A DNA stretch of 64,000 nucleotides from Candidatus Zixiibacteriota bacterium. Its GTDB lineage: Bacteria > Desulfobacterota > Binatia > UBA9968. The position numbers were made by a program, and so were the translations under genes. Under the pieces are notes generated by a model that had not been told where the DNA came from, searched no databases, and saw nothing but the letters and a program-made list of their open reading frames with translations. The DNA lies in NCBI GenBank assembly GCA_035574315.1, contig DATLYW010000047.1:62001-126000 (forward strand), in the 5' to 3' direction. This document shows, one piece after another, positions 43,177 to 54,239 of this stretch; the first letter of the stretch is position 1, and each line of letters begins with the position of its first letter.

Positions 43177-45762
43177 TCACTCGTACCCGATGGCGGCGAC
43201 GACAGGCTGCGCCGCGGCCTGGCGCGCGGGCCAGCAGGAAGCCGCCGCGCACAGCAGCACCGCCGCGGCGACCGCGAGCCCGGCGAGGCCGTAGGGGTAG
43301 TGGAACTGGAAGGTCCAGCCGGTCAGCAGCTTGGTGTTGTAGACCACGTGATGGTATGCCATGACGGAGCCGCCGGCGAGCCCGAGGATGCCTCCGAGAA
43401 GGCCCATCGCCGCCGCCTCCAGCACCACCGCGCGCCGCACCTGCCGCCGGGTGGCGCCGAGCGCGCGCAGCACGGCGATCTCGCGGGCGCGATCGAGCAC
43501 CGAGGCGAGCAGAGTGTTGATGACGCTGAAGATCGCGACCACGACCGCCACGATCTCGACCGCGTAGTTGACGGCGAAAGACTGCTCCATGATGTGAACC
43601 ACCGCATCCCTGAGCTCGCCGTGGGTGCTGACGAAAAGCTGGTACTTCTCGCCGTACTCCCGCTTGATCCGCTCGGTCACCGCCCGAGGGCTGGCGCCGG
43701 GCTCGAGCCATAGATCGAAGGCATCCACGAGCGAGTCGCCCCAGTACTTTTTGTAAAGCGCGCGGTCGAGCAGCACGCTGCCGATGTCCGAGGAATAGTC
43801 GACGTAGATGCCGAGAACGCGGAACGCGACCTTTCCGGAAGGCGTCGGCAGCTCCACCACGTCGCCCGGCGCCGTGCCGAACTTGCTCTGGAAGCTCTCG
43901 CTGACGACCACCCCCAGCCCTTCACCCATCTTCTCGAGCGTCTCCCTTCCGTCTCCGGCCGCCATCGGCAGCGTCCGGACCGCCGCGGAGTCGCGCGCCG
44001 AGAATGATTCGATCAGGATCGGCCGGCCGCGGTAGGTGGAGCGGACGAGGCGGTAGAGGTCGACCGTGCGCACTCCGGGGATCCTTTTCAATCCCGCCGC
44101 CGGCTCCTCGCTCAGCGGCACGTTGCGGGGGCCCGCGGTTCGGGCTCCCGAGCTGACGATCAGGTCCGCGGTGACCATCTGGTCGACCCACGCGAGCAGC
44201 GAGCCCCGGACGCTGTTCACGAACGCCGCGATCGTGAAGATCGCGGCCAGGCTGATCACCATCGTGGCCACCGTGATCCCGGCGCGCGCCGGGTTCCGGC
44301 CCAGGCTGTCGGAGGCCAGCCGCGCTTCGGCCCACGACGGCGCGCGGACCGCGGCCGCAGCCCGCCACAGCCACGGCGCCGCCCGCGCGGTAATCGCCGG
44401 GCAGAGCAGCCCCAGCCCCAACAGGAACAACAGCATGGCCGCCACGCCCATGCTGAACTGCGCCACGGGGCCGGCGAGCTTCGGAGATCCGAGGATCAGC
44501 CCCGGCGAGAGGCAAAAGCAGGCCGCCGCCGCGAGCGTGCTCCAGGGCCGCCTGCGGCGGATCGCGGGCCGCCATCCCGACTGGCGCGCGTTCTCGAGCG
44601 GGCTGATGCGCGCCGCTTCGAGCGCGGGATGGAGAGCCGCGAGGACCGCCACGAAGCTTCCGCAGGCCGCGGCGAGAGCCGCCTCGCCCGCTCCCAGGCG
44701 CTCCGCGCCGAGGTCCACGAGCGAAAAGAGATTCCCGACGGTCTCCCCCACGGCGATCAGGGCGGCGCGAGCCAGCAGCCAGCCCATAGCCGCGCCGGCG
44801 GCGGAGCCCGCCAGCGCGAGCGTCAGCGATTCCGCGACGATCAGCCTGACCAGGTCGCGGCGGCGCAGCCCCAGGCACCTGAGCGTGCCGATCTCCCGAC
44901 GCCTCTGCACCACCGAAACCGCCACCGTGTTGTAGATCAGGAAATAGCCGACGAAGAGCGCGATCAGGCTGACGAAGAACAGCCCGACGCGAAACGAGGT
45001 AAGGAGCTGCTCGATCTGCTCGCCGCGCTTGCGCGGCCGCTCGACCTGCGCGCTTCCCTGAAGCCGCCGCTCGAGCCGCTCGCGCACCGCTTCGATCGTT
45101 TCCCCGGGCTCGACGGTGATATCGACGACGTCGAGCTTCTCCGACTTTCCGAGCGCGCGCTGGGCCGCCGGCAGGTCCATGAGGGCGAAATTGCCGCCGA
45201 ACACCCTGGCCGTCCCTTCTTCTTTCAGCAGCGCCCGGACCGTGTAGAGCGCTTTCCCGTGGCTGGTCGTGAGCTCAAGGCGGCTGCCCCGAACGAGGCC
45301 GAAGCGCCGGGCGAACGACTCGGTGATCGCGATCGAGTCCGGGTTGGCGATGAAATCGAGCGCCCGCTCGTACGTAAAGTCCGCGCCGGCGAAGGGATGG
45401 TCGCGAACCGCGAAATCGGTGAGCAGGTCCACGCCGAGAACGTACAGCCGTTCGTGCTCCGAGCCGCCCACCGGCAGGAACCCCTCCACGACGGCGGCGG
45501 CGGCCTGCACGCCGGGCGTATCGCGCACCGCCGCGAACAGCGACTCGCGCAGCCCGCTCTCGCCGTTCGAGACCTGCAGGACCGCCTTGCCCGCGATGCG
45601 GTCGATCGTCGTCTGGAACGAGCTGCTGAGCGACCGGTTGACGATGGCGATCGCCACGATCACCGCGATCCCCAGCGCGATGCCGGTGAAGGTCAGGACC
45701 GTTCTCAACCGGTGACGCCCGAAATCGCGCCACGACAGATAGGCGAACAATCGCGGTATCAC
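43177..45762 (-). CDS. ABC exporter permease with two FtsX domains
   Basis: 861-residue permease. An N-terminal helix (VLTFTGIALGIAVIVAIAIV near 20-38) is followed by a large periplasmic MacB-type domain, then three helices near 280-380, two mid-protein helices near 420-480, a second periplasmic domain and three helices near 740-850. Two FtsX domains in one chain mark the large LolCE/MacB-like permeases that move lipids, lipoproteins or peptides out of the inner membrane. GTG 45762 is fixed by a GTGA overlap with the ATPase gene and GAGGAAGACG upstream. Confidence 0.87.
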   Translation of the reverse strand: MIPRLFAYLSWRDFGRHRLRTVLTFTGIALGIAVIVAIAIVNRSLSSSFQTTIDRIAGKAVLQVSNGESGLRESLFAAVRDTPGVQAAAAVVEGFLPVGGSEHERLYVLGVDLLTDFAVRDHPFAGADFTYERALDFIANPDSIAITESFARRFGLVRGSRLELTTSHGKALYTVRALLKEEGTARVFGGNFALMDLPAAQRALGKSEKLDVVDITVEPGETIEAVRERLERRLQGSAQVERPRKRGEQIEQLLTSFRVGLFFVSLIALFVGYFLIYNTVAVSVVQRRREIGTLRCLGLRRRDLVRLIVAESLTLALAGSAAGAAMGWLLARAALIAVGETVGNLFSLVDLGAERLGAGEAALAAACGSFVAVLAALHPALEAARISPLENARQSGWRPAIRRRRPWSTLAAAACFCLSPGLILGSPKLAGPVAQFSMGVAAMLLFLLGLGLLCPAITARAAPWLWRAAAAVRAPSWAEARLASDSLGRNPARAGITVATMVISLAAIFTIAAFVNSVRGSLLAWVDQMVTADLIVSSGARTAGPRNVPLSEEPAAGLKRIPGVRTVDLYRLVRSTYRGRPILIESFSARDSAAVRTLPMAAGDGRETLEKMGEGLGVVVSESFQSKFGTAPGDVVELPTPSGKVAFRVLGIYVDYSSDIGSVLLDRALYKKYWGDSLVDAFDLWLEPGASPRAVTERIKREYGEKYQLFVSTHGELRDAVVHIMEQSFAVNYAVEIVAVVVAIFSVINTLLASVLDRAREIAVLRALGATRRQVRRAVVLEAAAMGLLGGILGLAGGSVMAYHHVVYNTKLLTGWTFQFHYPYGLAGLAVAAAVLLCAAASCWPARQAAAQPVVAAIGYE

Positions 45763-46433
45763 CCAGCGTCTTCCTCGATCCGGCCGTCGCGCAAGCAAAC
45801 GAGCCGCTCGCCGCAGCGGGCGGCCTCCGGGCTGTGGGTGACCATCACGATCGTGCATCCCCGCTCGCGGTGGATTCGCCGGAGCAGCCCGAGCACCGCC
45901 TCGCCGGTTTTCGAGTCGAGATTTCCGGTGGGCTCGTCGGCGAGCAGGAACGGCGGGTCGAACGCCAGCGCGCGGGCGATCGCCACGCGCTGGATCTCCC
46001 CTCCCGAAAGCTCCTCGGGAAGGTGGCTCCGGCGATTCGCCAGGCCGACGCTCTCCAACAGCGACTCCGCCTTGCGCTCGGCGTCGGCCTTGGCGCGCCC
46101 GTCGAGGATCAGCGGCAGGGCGACGTTCTCGAGCGCCGTCAGGGTGGGAAGCAGGTTGAAGAACTGGAAGACGAAGCCGATGTGCGTGCGGCGAAAAACC
46201 GTCACCGCGTCGTCGTCCATTCGGGAGACCACCCGCTCGTCGACCACCACGTCTCCGGAGGTGGGCCGGTCCAGGCCCCCCATGAGATGCAGCAGCGTGC
46301 TCTTGCCGGAGCCGCTCGGGCCCATGATCACCGCGAACTGCCCCCGCGGCACCTCGAGCGAGACGCCGGCGAGCACCGTGAGCTCTCCTTCGCCCTGCGG
46401 GTAGGCTTTGCGGACGTCGATGCAGCGGATCAT
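45759..46433 (-). CDS. ABC transporter ATPase, LolD/MacB type
   Basis: 224-residue ATPase. Walker A GPSGSGKST (38-46), Q-loop FQFFNLLPTLT (about 89-99), signature LSGGEIQRVAIARAL (about 143-157), Walker B LLADEPTGNLD (about 166-176) and H-loop VTHSPE (about 198). The NLD after Walker B is typical of LolD-like ATPases. It pairs with the permease gene that overlaps its stop (GTGA). ATG 46433 overlaps the DUF309 stop (ATGA). Confidence 0.93.
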   Translation of the reverse strand: MIRCIDVRKAYPQGEGELTVLAGVSLEVPRGQFAVIMGPSGSGKSTLLHLMGGLDRPTSGDVVVDERVVSRMDDDAVTVFRRTHIGFVFQFFNLLPTLTALENVALPLILDGRAKADAERKAESLLESVGLANRRSHLPEELSGGEIQRVAIARALAFDPPFLLADEPTGNLDSKTGEAVLGLLRRIHRERGCTIVMVTHSPEAARCGERLVCLRDGRIEEDAG

Positions 46434-46810
46434 GTCGGGCGTCGGCCGGCCAGGCGAATCGCTGGAGTGCCCAGCCGCGCCTCGGTCCCGCTTTCCCGGC
46501 ACGCTTCGACTTCCACGAGGTCGCGCCTCACCTGCCGCGCCAGCGAATCGAGATCGATCCCGAGATGGGCCGGCCCGTAAGCCGCGATTTTCTCCAGTCC
46601 CGCGCGCCAGAGCTTCAGCGCGCCCGCCGGCACCCCCTGCTGCCATTTGAAATAGCCGGCGGCGATCTGAATGATGCCCTGATAGAAAGCCCGATCCTCG
46701 CCGTGGTGCTCCAGCCAGATCGCCTCGAGCGTTTCATGGCACTCGAAGAAGAGCTGCCGGTTGAACTCGTCGATGCCTTTGAGCAAGCGGGGGTCGTTTG
46801 CGGCTTCCAT
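46430..46810 (-). CDS. DUF309 protein
   Basis: 126 residues, all-helical. The family motif is clear: FNRQLFFECHETLEAIWLEHHG (16-37 region, with the His-Glu pair) and FYQGIIQIAAGYFKWQQG near 43-60. Function of DUF309 is unknown; it is common in bacteria and often lies beside unrelated genes. It starts the ABC exporter operon here, divergent from rlmD across 58 bases. Confidence 0.87.
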   Translation of the reverse strand: MEAANDPRLLKGIDEFNRQLFFECHETLEAIWLEHHGEDRAFYQGIIQIAAGYFKWQQGVPAGALKLWRAGLEKIAAYGPAHLGIDLDSLARQVRRDLVEVEACRESGTEARLGTPAIRLAGRRPT

Positions 46811-46868
46811 GGACCGGCGTCCTCCCTGTGCTATAGAAAGGATATCGGGATCGGAGAGCGCCCGAGCG

Positions 46869-48155
<1,287 letters not shown>

Positions 48156-48170
48156 GCGTACGGAACGGCG

Positions 48171-50390
48171 TCAGCGGCGGCTCTTCAAAGCGGTATAGAT
48201 CTTCTCGGCGGTGATCGGCAGCGAGGTGATCCTCACGCCGCAGGCGTCGTGGATGGCGTTGGCTACGGCCGCGGCGGTGGGAACGTTCGCCACCTCGCCG
48301 ATCGCCAGGCTGTTGTACGGCCCGGGCCCGCAGGGCACGTTTTCCATCACCGCGGTCTTGAGCGGCGGGATGTCGCGAATGTTCGGGATCTTGAACTCGC
48401 CGAAATTCGTGGTCGTCACCTTGCCGCCGTCGAACGACAATTCCTCGGTCAGGGCGTATCCCAGGCCGAATACCACGCCGCCGTCGATCTGCCCCTGGTG
48501 CATGAGCGGGTTGATCACCTTGCCCGTGGTGTGCGCCGAAACCATGCTCCTGAGCGTCACCCGGCCGGTCTCGGGATCGACGTGAACTTCCGCGATCTGC
48601 GCCGAGATCGACGCGTCGTGGGACTTCTCCGAGCTCTTGTAGTAGCCGCCGACGTAGATCTCCGCTCCTCGGGCCTCCACGACCTCGGCAAAGCTCATCC
48701 GCCTTCTGGACCGCGGATGAATCACCGCTTCGCCGGCGAGCTCCAGCTCCCCGGGATCGACTCCGAGCTTTTCCGCCGCGGCCGCAAGCAGCTCGTTTCG
48801 TGCCTTGACGCCGGCATCGTAGGCCGCATTGCCGTAGACCCGCGTCGCCCGGCTGCCTCCGACCCCGCCGTCGCTCGGCACGGTGCTGCTGTCGAGCTGC
48901 GCCAGCTCGATGCGGTCGGGGGAAACCCTGAGCTCCTCGGCCACGACTTCCACGATCACCGTCAACACCCCCGCTCCCTGATCGACCACCGGCGAGGAGA
49001 CCTTGATCCTCCCCGTCCGCTCGATCGTGACGAAGACGTTTCCCTCGCCGCCGCTCGGGCTCCACTCGGAAAATGCGAGCCCGCGGCCGACGTTCTTCGC
49101 CTTGGGCTTCTGGTAGCCGGCAAGCCGAAGCGCCTTGTCCAGCGCCTCGACGCCGCGGACGTGCGCGATGCGGCCGCCGATCGACGTTTCCTCCCCGTCG
49201 TGCAGCAGGTTTCTTCGCTTGAAATCCGCAGGATCGAGCCCGAGGGCCCGCGCCACGATGTCGAGCTGGCTCTCGTTGGCGAAGAAACCCTGCGGATCGC
49301 CCGGAGCCCTCATGTGGCCGCAGGGCACCTTGTTCGTGTAGACCAGGCGCTCCTCGATCAGGCAGTTCGCGATCCGGTAAGGCCCCGCGCAGTTCTGCGG
49401 CCCGATCAGGTACCCGGCGGGCTTCATCGAGCCGTATGCGCCGCTGTCGAAAAGGAAGTCCATGTGGTGCGCGAGGATCGTCCCGTCCTTCCGGACGCCC
49501 GTCTTGACCTTGATGATCGCCGGATGGCGCGGGTTGGCCGCGAGCAACTCTTCCCCGTAGTCCATGACCATCTTCACCGGCCGGCCGCTTCGCAGCGAAA
49601 GATAGTAGCAGACCGCGACGTCCATGAACCCGCCCTTGCCGCCGAAGTCCCCGCCGATGTGCATCGGATGAAAAACGAATTTCTCCTTGGGCACTCCGGT
49701 GCAGTTGGAGAGCTGGTTTCGAACGGCGAAGGGCGTCTTGCTGCAGCACCACACTTCCGCGCCGGCCGACGGGTCCGCCCGAACCACGCAAGCGTGCGGC
49801 TCGAGATAGGCCTGGTGCGTCGCCTGGGTGGTGAAGGTGTTCTCGACGATCAGGTCCGACTGGGCAAAGCCCGCCTGGATATCGCCCTTGCCCCACCTCA
49901 GGGAGGCGAACACGTTGCTGGGCCGTTCGACCGGAACCGGCAGTCCCTTGTACGACGGCAGGTCGGGATGGAGGAGCGGAGCGCCCGGCTTCACGGCTTC
50001 GAGCGGATCGAGCAGCGGCTCCATCTCTTCGTACTCGACGTCGATCAGGTCGAGCGCCTGCTCGGCCGCCTCCTCCGTTTCGGCGGCTACCGCCGCCACT
50101 TTCTCGCCGACGAACCGGACCACGCCGTCGGCGAGCACCGGGGTGTCGTAGATGCAACGCCCGATGCGCCGGCCGGCGACGTCCTGCCCCGTAATCACGG
50201 CGTGAACTCCGGGAACCTGCCGGGCCCTGCCGGTATCGACGCGCTTGATCCTGCCGTAGGCGATCGGGCTCCTCAGACACTTTCCCCAGAGCAGCCCCGG
50301 CAGCTTCACGTCGGCGCTGTAAAGCGCTTTCCCCGTCACTTTCAGCGGGCCCTCGATTCTCGGCGTCGGCCGTCCCACGACCTGCGTCAT
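48171..50390 (-). CDS. Xanthine dehydrogenase-family molybdopterin large subunit, orphan
   Basis: 739-residue molybdenum hydroxylase subunit of the CoxL/XdhB type. It starts VGRPTPRIEGPLKVTGKALYSAD, the family opening, and has GGDFGGKGGFMD near 220-231 as the first molybdopterin loop and the catalytic-base Glu699 in SLAIGEVANVP. GGAGGTGG precedes ATG 50390. No FAD subunit or [2Fe-2S] subunit is next to it, which is unusual, since the three are normally in one operon; the partners must be elsewhere or the enzyme uses another electron path. Substrate unknown. Confidence 0.88.
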   Translation of the reverse strand: MTQVVGRPTPRIEGPLKVTGKALYSADVKLPGLLWGKCLRSPIAYGRIKRVDTGRARQVPGVHAVITGQDVAGRRIGRCIYDTPVLADGVVRFVGEKVAAVAAETEEAAEQALDLIDVEYEEMEPLLDPLEAVKPGAPLLHPDLPSYKGLPVPVERPSNVFASLRWGKGDIQAGFAQSDLIVENTFTTQATHQAYLEPHACVVRADPSAGAEVWCCSKTPFAVRNQLSNCTGVPKEKFVFHPMHIGGDFGGKGGFMDVAVCYYLSLRSGRPVKMVMDYGEELLAANPRHPAIIKVKTGVRKDGTILAHHMDFLFDSGAYGSMKPAGYLIGPQNCAGPYRIANCLIEERLVYTNKVPCGHMRAPGDPQGFFANESQLDIVARALGLDPADFKRRNLLHDGEETSIGGRIAHVRGVEALDKALRLAGYQKPKAKNVGRGLAFSEWSPSGGEGNVFVTIERTGRIKVSSPVVDQGAGVLTVIVEVVAEELRVSPDRIELAQLDSSTVPSDGGVGGSRATRVYGNAAYDAGVKARNELLAAAAEKLGVDPGELELAGEAVIHPRSRRRMSFAEVVEARGAEIYVGGYYKSSEKSHDASISAQIAEVHVDPETGRVTLRSMVSAHTTGKVINPLMHQGQIDGGVVFGLGYALTEELSFDGGKVTTTNFGEFKIPNIRDIPPLKTAVMENVPCGPGPYNSLAIGEVANVPTAAAVANAIHDACGVRITSLPITAEKIYTALKSRR

Positions 50391-50763
50391 CCCGCCACCT
50401 CCAATCAATAGAAGCTGAAAATTCCCGACCTTCGAACGCTTTCCTATGTAGACCGGAACCGGGAGAATTGTCCAGCGCGTCCGGACGAAAACGATCGCCA
50501 CGGAGCTCATCGGCAGACAGGCATCGATCGAAAGAGGGCCGGAACCTGCACGGCTTGAACGGAGCGAAGCGATTGAACGGCTTGAACGATTTGAACCTAC
50601 TTGAATATTTGAACCGCACGAAGCAGCCGGCCTCGGAGGTCTCGGCCGCGATCTGTTTCCGAAGGCTCGGAATTTTCCCGGCGTTTTTTCGCATTTCGGC
50701 TTCGACGCGCCGGAAAAAAAAGCCATCCGGACCTTTCGTCTCCGCGGGGCACCCTCGAGCGGT
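50391..50763. other. Intergenic region with repeat copy R6
   Basis: About 370 bases. A short repeat copy at 50547-50628 has GCTTGAACGGAGCGAAGCGA and four or five TTGAAC-like units spaced 8-9 bases, some diverged (TTGAAT). The rest holds no gene I can support; it separates the xanthine-dehydrogenase-type gene (minus) from the CpaF-like gene (plus). Confidence 0.6.
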
Positions 50764-50780
50764 TTGGCACAACGGTTGCG
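50764..50780 (+). promoter_or_regulatory. Sigma-54 (-24/-12) promoter before the CpaF-like gene
   Basis: TTGGCAC at 50764-50770 and TTGCG at 50776-50780, with the GG and GC dinucleotides spaced as in the sigma-54 consensus. The predicted start is near 50790, 46 bases before GTG 50836. It implies control by an NtrC-type activator. Confidence 0.65.
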
Positions 50781-50835
50781 TTTTCTGTAGCCGAAAGCTG
50801 GACCTGTCGCTGGTCCGGCCGGAAGAGGTGAGGCT

Positions 50836-52185
50836 GTGAACGGGTATCGAACGGCCCGCGAGCAGGAGCAATCCTGGGGACGGCCGATCTCGGACAAGCA
50901 AACCTACGACGAGCTCAAGGTCCGGATCCATCGAAAGCTGCTGGATCGCCTGGATCTGTCGAAGCTCTCCGCGATCAACAGCCCCCGCGTGGAAAGCGAG
51001 GTCCGCCGCGTGCTCGAAGACCTGGTCATGTCCGAGGCGGTCGCCCTGAACTACGCGGACCGCGAGCGGCTGATTGTCGACGTGGAAAACGAGGTCTTCG
51101 GCCTGGGACCGCTCGAAAGCCTGATGCAGGACCCCGAGATCACCGACATTCTGGTCAACACGCATGCCAGCGTCTACATCGAGCGCCACGGAAGGCTCGA
51201 GGAGACGTCGGTCCGGTTCCGGGATGACGCCCATCTCATGCAGATCATCGAGCGCATCGTCACCCGGGTCGGACGGCGGGTGGACGAGCACTCCCCGATG
51301 GTCGACGCCCGACTGCCGGATGGCTCGCGCGTGAACGCCGTCATTCCTCCGCTGGCGCTCGACGGCCCCATCCTCTCCATCCGCCGCTTCGGCGCGGAGC
51401 GCTTGACGATGAACGATCTTATCCGCCTGCAGTCGATCCCGCAGCGGGTCGCCGAGATCCTCGAAGCGTGCGTCAAATCGCGTTTGAACATTCTCATCTC
51501 CGGCGGCACCGGGTCGGGAAAAACCACGCTGCTCAACTGCCTCTCCAACTTCATCTCCTCCAAGGAGCGGATCATCACGATCGAGGACTCGGCGGAGCTC
51601 AAGCTACAGCAACGCCACGTCGTGCGGCTGGAAACCCGCCCTCCCAACATCGAGGGAACCGGGATGGTGACGCAGCGCGACCTCGTACGCAACGCGCTCC
51701 GGATGCGCCCCGACCGGATCGTCGTCGGCGAGGTTCGCGGCGGCGAGGCGCTGGACATGATGCAGGCCATGAACACCGGTCACGACGGCTCGATCAGCAC
51801 GATCCACGCGAACAGCGCCCGAGACGCGCTCTCGCGCCTGGAGACCATGATGCTCATGGCGGGCTTGGCCCTTCCCGAACGGGCGCTGCGCGAGCAGATC
51901 GCCTCGGCGCTCGACGTGGTCATCCAGCTCGCGCGCCTGAGCGACGGCACCCGCAAGCTGGTGGAGCTCGCCGAGGTCACGGGCATGGAAGGAAACGCCG
52001 TCACCACCCAGACCATCTTCACGTTCGAGCAGACCGATGTCGACGAGACGGGAAAGGTGATCGGCGACTTTCATGCGACCGGCGTGATGCCCACGTTCAT
52101 GAAGCGACTCGAAAGACACGGCTTCAGGATCCCCGCCTCCTATTTCCTTCCCGCCGCCGTTCCGGCGCTGCAAAGGGCGGGATAG
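50836..52185 (+). CDS. CpaF/TadA-type secretion ATPase, orphan
   Basis: 449-residue hexameric ATPase of the type II/IV secretion superfamily (tight-adherence pili). Residues 1-190 are the N-terminal helical and PAS-like domains; Walker [10 protein letters not shown] lies at about 223-231, Asp box [10 protein letters not shown] near 246-255, Walker B-type [25 protein letters not shown] near 295-320 and the His box after it. A GTG start is preceded by GGAAGAGGTGAGG. No tadB, tadC, pilin or prepilin peptidase gene is adjacent, so its system must be encoded elsewhere. Confidence 0.9.
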   Translation: MNGYRTAREQEQSWGRPISDKQTYDELKVRIHRKLLDRLDLSKLSAINSPRVESEVRRVLEDLVMSEAVALNYADRERLIVDVENEVFGLGPLESLMQDPEITDILVNTHASVYIERHGRLEETSVRFRDDAHLMQIIERIVTRVGRRVDEHSPMVDARLPDGSRVNAVIPPLALDGPILSIRRFGAERLTMNDLIRLQSIPQRVAEILEACVKSRLNILISGGTGSGKTTLLNCLSNFISSKERIITIEDSAELKLQQRHVVRLETRPPNIEGTGMVTQRDLVRNALRMRPDRIVVGEVRGGEALDMMQAMNTGHDGSISTIHANSARDALSRLETMMLMAGLALPERALREQIASALDVVIQLARLSDGTRKLVELAEVTGMEGNAVTTQTIFTFEQTDVDETGKVIGDFHATGVMPTFMKRLERHGFRIPASYFLPAAVPALQRAG

Positions 52186-52305
52186 CGTCGCGTTCGGTGG
52201 CGAAATCCTTCGCCCGCCCTGTTGGCAGGAGCGGCTGTTTCGTCTAGAATCCGTCTCGATCCGAACTCCGTCGTTTTTTTCTTTCCGCTTTCACGGAGCG
52301 CTTCG

Positions 52306-53577
52306 ATGACAGAACCGACCGTCGTTTGTCCCCGGTGCAAGTCCGAAATCAAGCTTACCGAATCGCTGGCCGCCCCGCTGCTGGAATCGGTGCGGCGTGA
52401 CTACGAGCAGCGCCTCGTGCAGAAGGACAGCGAGATGGCGCGCCGGGAAAAGGCGCTGAAGGAGCGCGAGGCGGCGCTCGAGAAGACGCGGGCAGCGCTG
52501 GACGAGCAGGTGGCCGCGCGCCTGGAGCAGGAGCGCGCCAGGATCGCCGCGGAGGAGCAGAAGAAGGCGCGGCTCGCCCTGTCGCAGGACCTGGAGAGTA
52601 AAAGCCGCGAGGTCGTCGAGCTCCACGAGCTTCTGAAGGAACGCGACGCCAAGCTCCTGGAGGCGCAACAGGCGCAGGCCGAGGCGCTGCGCAGGCAGCG
52701 CGAGCTGGACGACCAGCGCCGGGAGATGGAGTTGACGATCGAGAAGAGGGTCCAGGAGCATCTGTCAGCCGCCCGCGACAAGGCGCGCAGGGAAGCCGAG
52801 GAGGAGCTGCGCCTGAAGGTGATGGAAAAGGAGCAGACGATCGCCTCCATGCAAAGACAGATCGAGGACCTCAAGCGCAAGGCCGAGCAGGGCTCGCAGC
52901 AGCTTCAAGGCGAGGTTCTGGAGCTGGAGCTCGAAGAGATGCTCGCCGCGAAATTTCCCCGCGACCTCGTCCAGCCCGTGCCCAAAGGCGAATTCGGCGG
53001 CGACGTCCTGCAGCGCGTGGTCGGTCCGGCCGGCCAGCCCTGCGGGACGATCTTGTGGGAGTCGAAACGGACGAAGAACTGGAGCGACTCCTGGCTGCCG
53101 AAGCTACGGGAGGACCAGAGGGCCGCCAAGGCGGAGATCGCCGTGATCGTCAGCCAGGCCCTTCCGAAGGACGTCGAGATGTTCGGTTTTGTGGACCAGG
53201 TCTGGGTCGCTCATCCCAAGGTCGCCCTCCCGGTCGCTCTCACGCTCCGGCAGACGCTGATCGAGATCGCCTGCGCGCGCCAGGCCTCCGAAGGGCAGCA
53301 GACCAAGATGGAGATGGTCTACCGGTATCTCACCGGGCCGCGGTTCCGCCAGCGAATTCAGGCGATCGTCGAGGCGTTCTCCTCGATGCGCGAGGATCTG
53401 GATCGCGAGAAAAAAGCCATCACCAGGCAGTGGTCCAAGCGCGAGGAGCAGATCGACCGGGTCATGCAGGCCACGGTCGGCATGTACGGAGACCTGCAGG
53501 GGATCGCGGGCAAGACGCTCCAGGAGATCGAGGGGCTCGAGTTCCAGGGTTTGCTGGATTTCGGTAAAGACGAGTGA
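52306..53577 (+). CDS. DUF2130 protein with zinc ribbon and coiled coil
   Basis: 423 residues. An N-terminal CPRCKSEI half zinc ribbon (8-15) is followed by a long charged coiled coil (about 30-215, Glu/Lys/Arg/Gln-rich) and the DUF2130 domain. In it, GGDVLQRVVG and TILWESKRTKNWSDSWLPKLREDQ hold Asp...Glu-x-Lys spacing like PD-(D/E)xK nucleases, so DNA or RNA cleavage is possible. Family function is not established. ATG 52306 has GGAG 9 bases before it. It is unlinked to the CpaF-like gene by function. Confidence 0.82.
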   Translation: MTEPTVVCPRCKSEIKLTESLAAPLLESVRRDYEQRLVQKDSEMARREKALKEREAALEKTRAALDEQVAARLEQERARIAAEEQKKARLALSQDLESKSREVVELHELLKERDAKLLEAQQAQAEALRRQRELDDQRREMELTIEKRVQEHLSAARDKARREAEEELRLKVMEKEQTIASMQRQIEDLKRKAEQGSQQLQGEVLELELEEMLAAKFPRDLVQPVPKGEFGGDVLQRVVGPAGQPCGTILWESKRTKNWSDSWLPKLREDQRAAKAEIAVIVSQALPKDVEMFGFVDQVWVAHPKVALPVALTLRQTLIEIACARQASEGQQTKMEMVYRYLTGPRFRQRIQAIVEAFSSMREDLDREKKAITRQWSKREEQIDRVMQATVGMYGDLQGIAGKTLQEIEGLEFQGLLDFGKDE

Positions 53578-53603
53578 CGCGCGGCGCGGCAACGGCGGTT
53601 TTT

Positions 53604-53635
53604 AAAAAAAAGAACCCCCGTTCCGGAGGTTCTTT
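53604..53635 (-). terminator. Rho-independent terminator for the hsp20 gene
   Basis: Arms AAAGAACC (53609-53616) and GGTTCTTT (53628-53635) form a hairpin with a GC-rich interior. Read on the minus strand it ends in a run of seven T residues, complement of 53610-53604. It lies 33 bases past the hsp20 stop and may also catch plus-strand transcripts. Confidence 0.75.
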
Positions 53636-53667
53636 CTGCTCGAGTCCGGGCTGGTACGCAGGCGAAA

Positions 53668-54144
53668 TCAAGCCGCCTTCAGCTGCTTGACCTCGCTAGC
53701 TCCGACCTCGATCGGGATCTTCCTCCCGGCGAGCTCGGCCGCCGGCATCGAGATTTCCAGGACGCCGTGCTCGTAGCGCGCAGTGATCTTCTCGGCATCG
53801 ACGCCCTTCGGCAGCGGCAGGCTCCGCTCGAATCGCCCGTAGCCGATCTCCCTGTAGTCGTAGACGGCGCCCTCCATCTCCTGGGCCAGCTTGCGCTCGC
53901 CCTTCACCGTGAGCGTCCCCTCGACCACCGAGAGATCAAGGTCCTTGGGATCTACGCCGGGCAGGTCCATCCGGATGATGTACCGCCCGTCCTTCACGCA
54001 GGCGTCCGTCGCGGGGCACCAGGTCCGGCTAGGGGACAGGAAATCGCTCCCGAAGGAGGAAAAGAAACGGTCGAAGAGCTCGTCGATATCCCTGTGCCAG
54101 CTGGTGAGCTCGTCGAACAGGCCACGCGGGACCAACGCTCTCAT
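53668..54144 (-). CDS. hsp20: Small heat-shock protein, Hsp20 family (copy 1)
   Basis: 158-residue alpha-crystallin-domain chaperone that holds unfolded proteins. The alpha-crystallin domain spans about 45-140: YIIRMDLPGVDPKDLDLSVV near 56-75, the GTLTVKGER strand, and HGVLEISMPAAE near 128-139 with the I/V-x-I/V-like tail VGAS. ATG 54144 is preceded by an AAAGGAGGTG site 6 bases away. It is transcribed away from a second hsp20 at 54434. Confidence 0.92.
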   Translation of the reverse strand: MRALVPRGLFDELTSWHRDIDELFDRFFSSFGSDFLSPSRTWCPATDACVKDGRYIIRMDLPGVDPKDLDLSVVEGTLTVKGERKLAQEMEGAVYDYREIGYGRFERSLPLPKGVDAEKITARYEHGVLEISMPAAELAGRKIPIEVGASEVKQLKAA

Positions 54145-54178
54145 GATCTTCACCTCCTTTGCCACGAAATCCGGTGCA

Positions 54179-54239
54179 AATTTAATCCCGCCGGGCGAAC
54201 AGTCAAGGGGACTCCCGGTTGCCAAGGGGCTTATTGGCA
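54179..54239 (-). promoter_or_regulatory. hsp20 promoter with adjacent inverted repeat
   Basis: On the minus strand TTGACT (54206-54201), a 16-base spacer and TAAATT (54184-54179), upstream of copy 1. A perfect inverted repeat TGCCAA-N8-TTGGCA at 54220-54239 sits just upstream of the -35 and could bind a regulator. It is not CIRCE and not the HspR box. Confidence 0.45.

Noticed and set aside
54220..54239. CIRCE or HspR box at hsp20
   Set aside because: TGCCAA-N8-TTGGCA matches neither the TTAGCACTC-N9-GAGTGCTAA nor the CTTGAGT-N7-ACTCAAG pattern.
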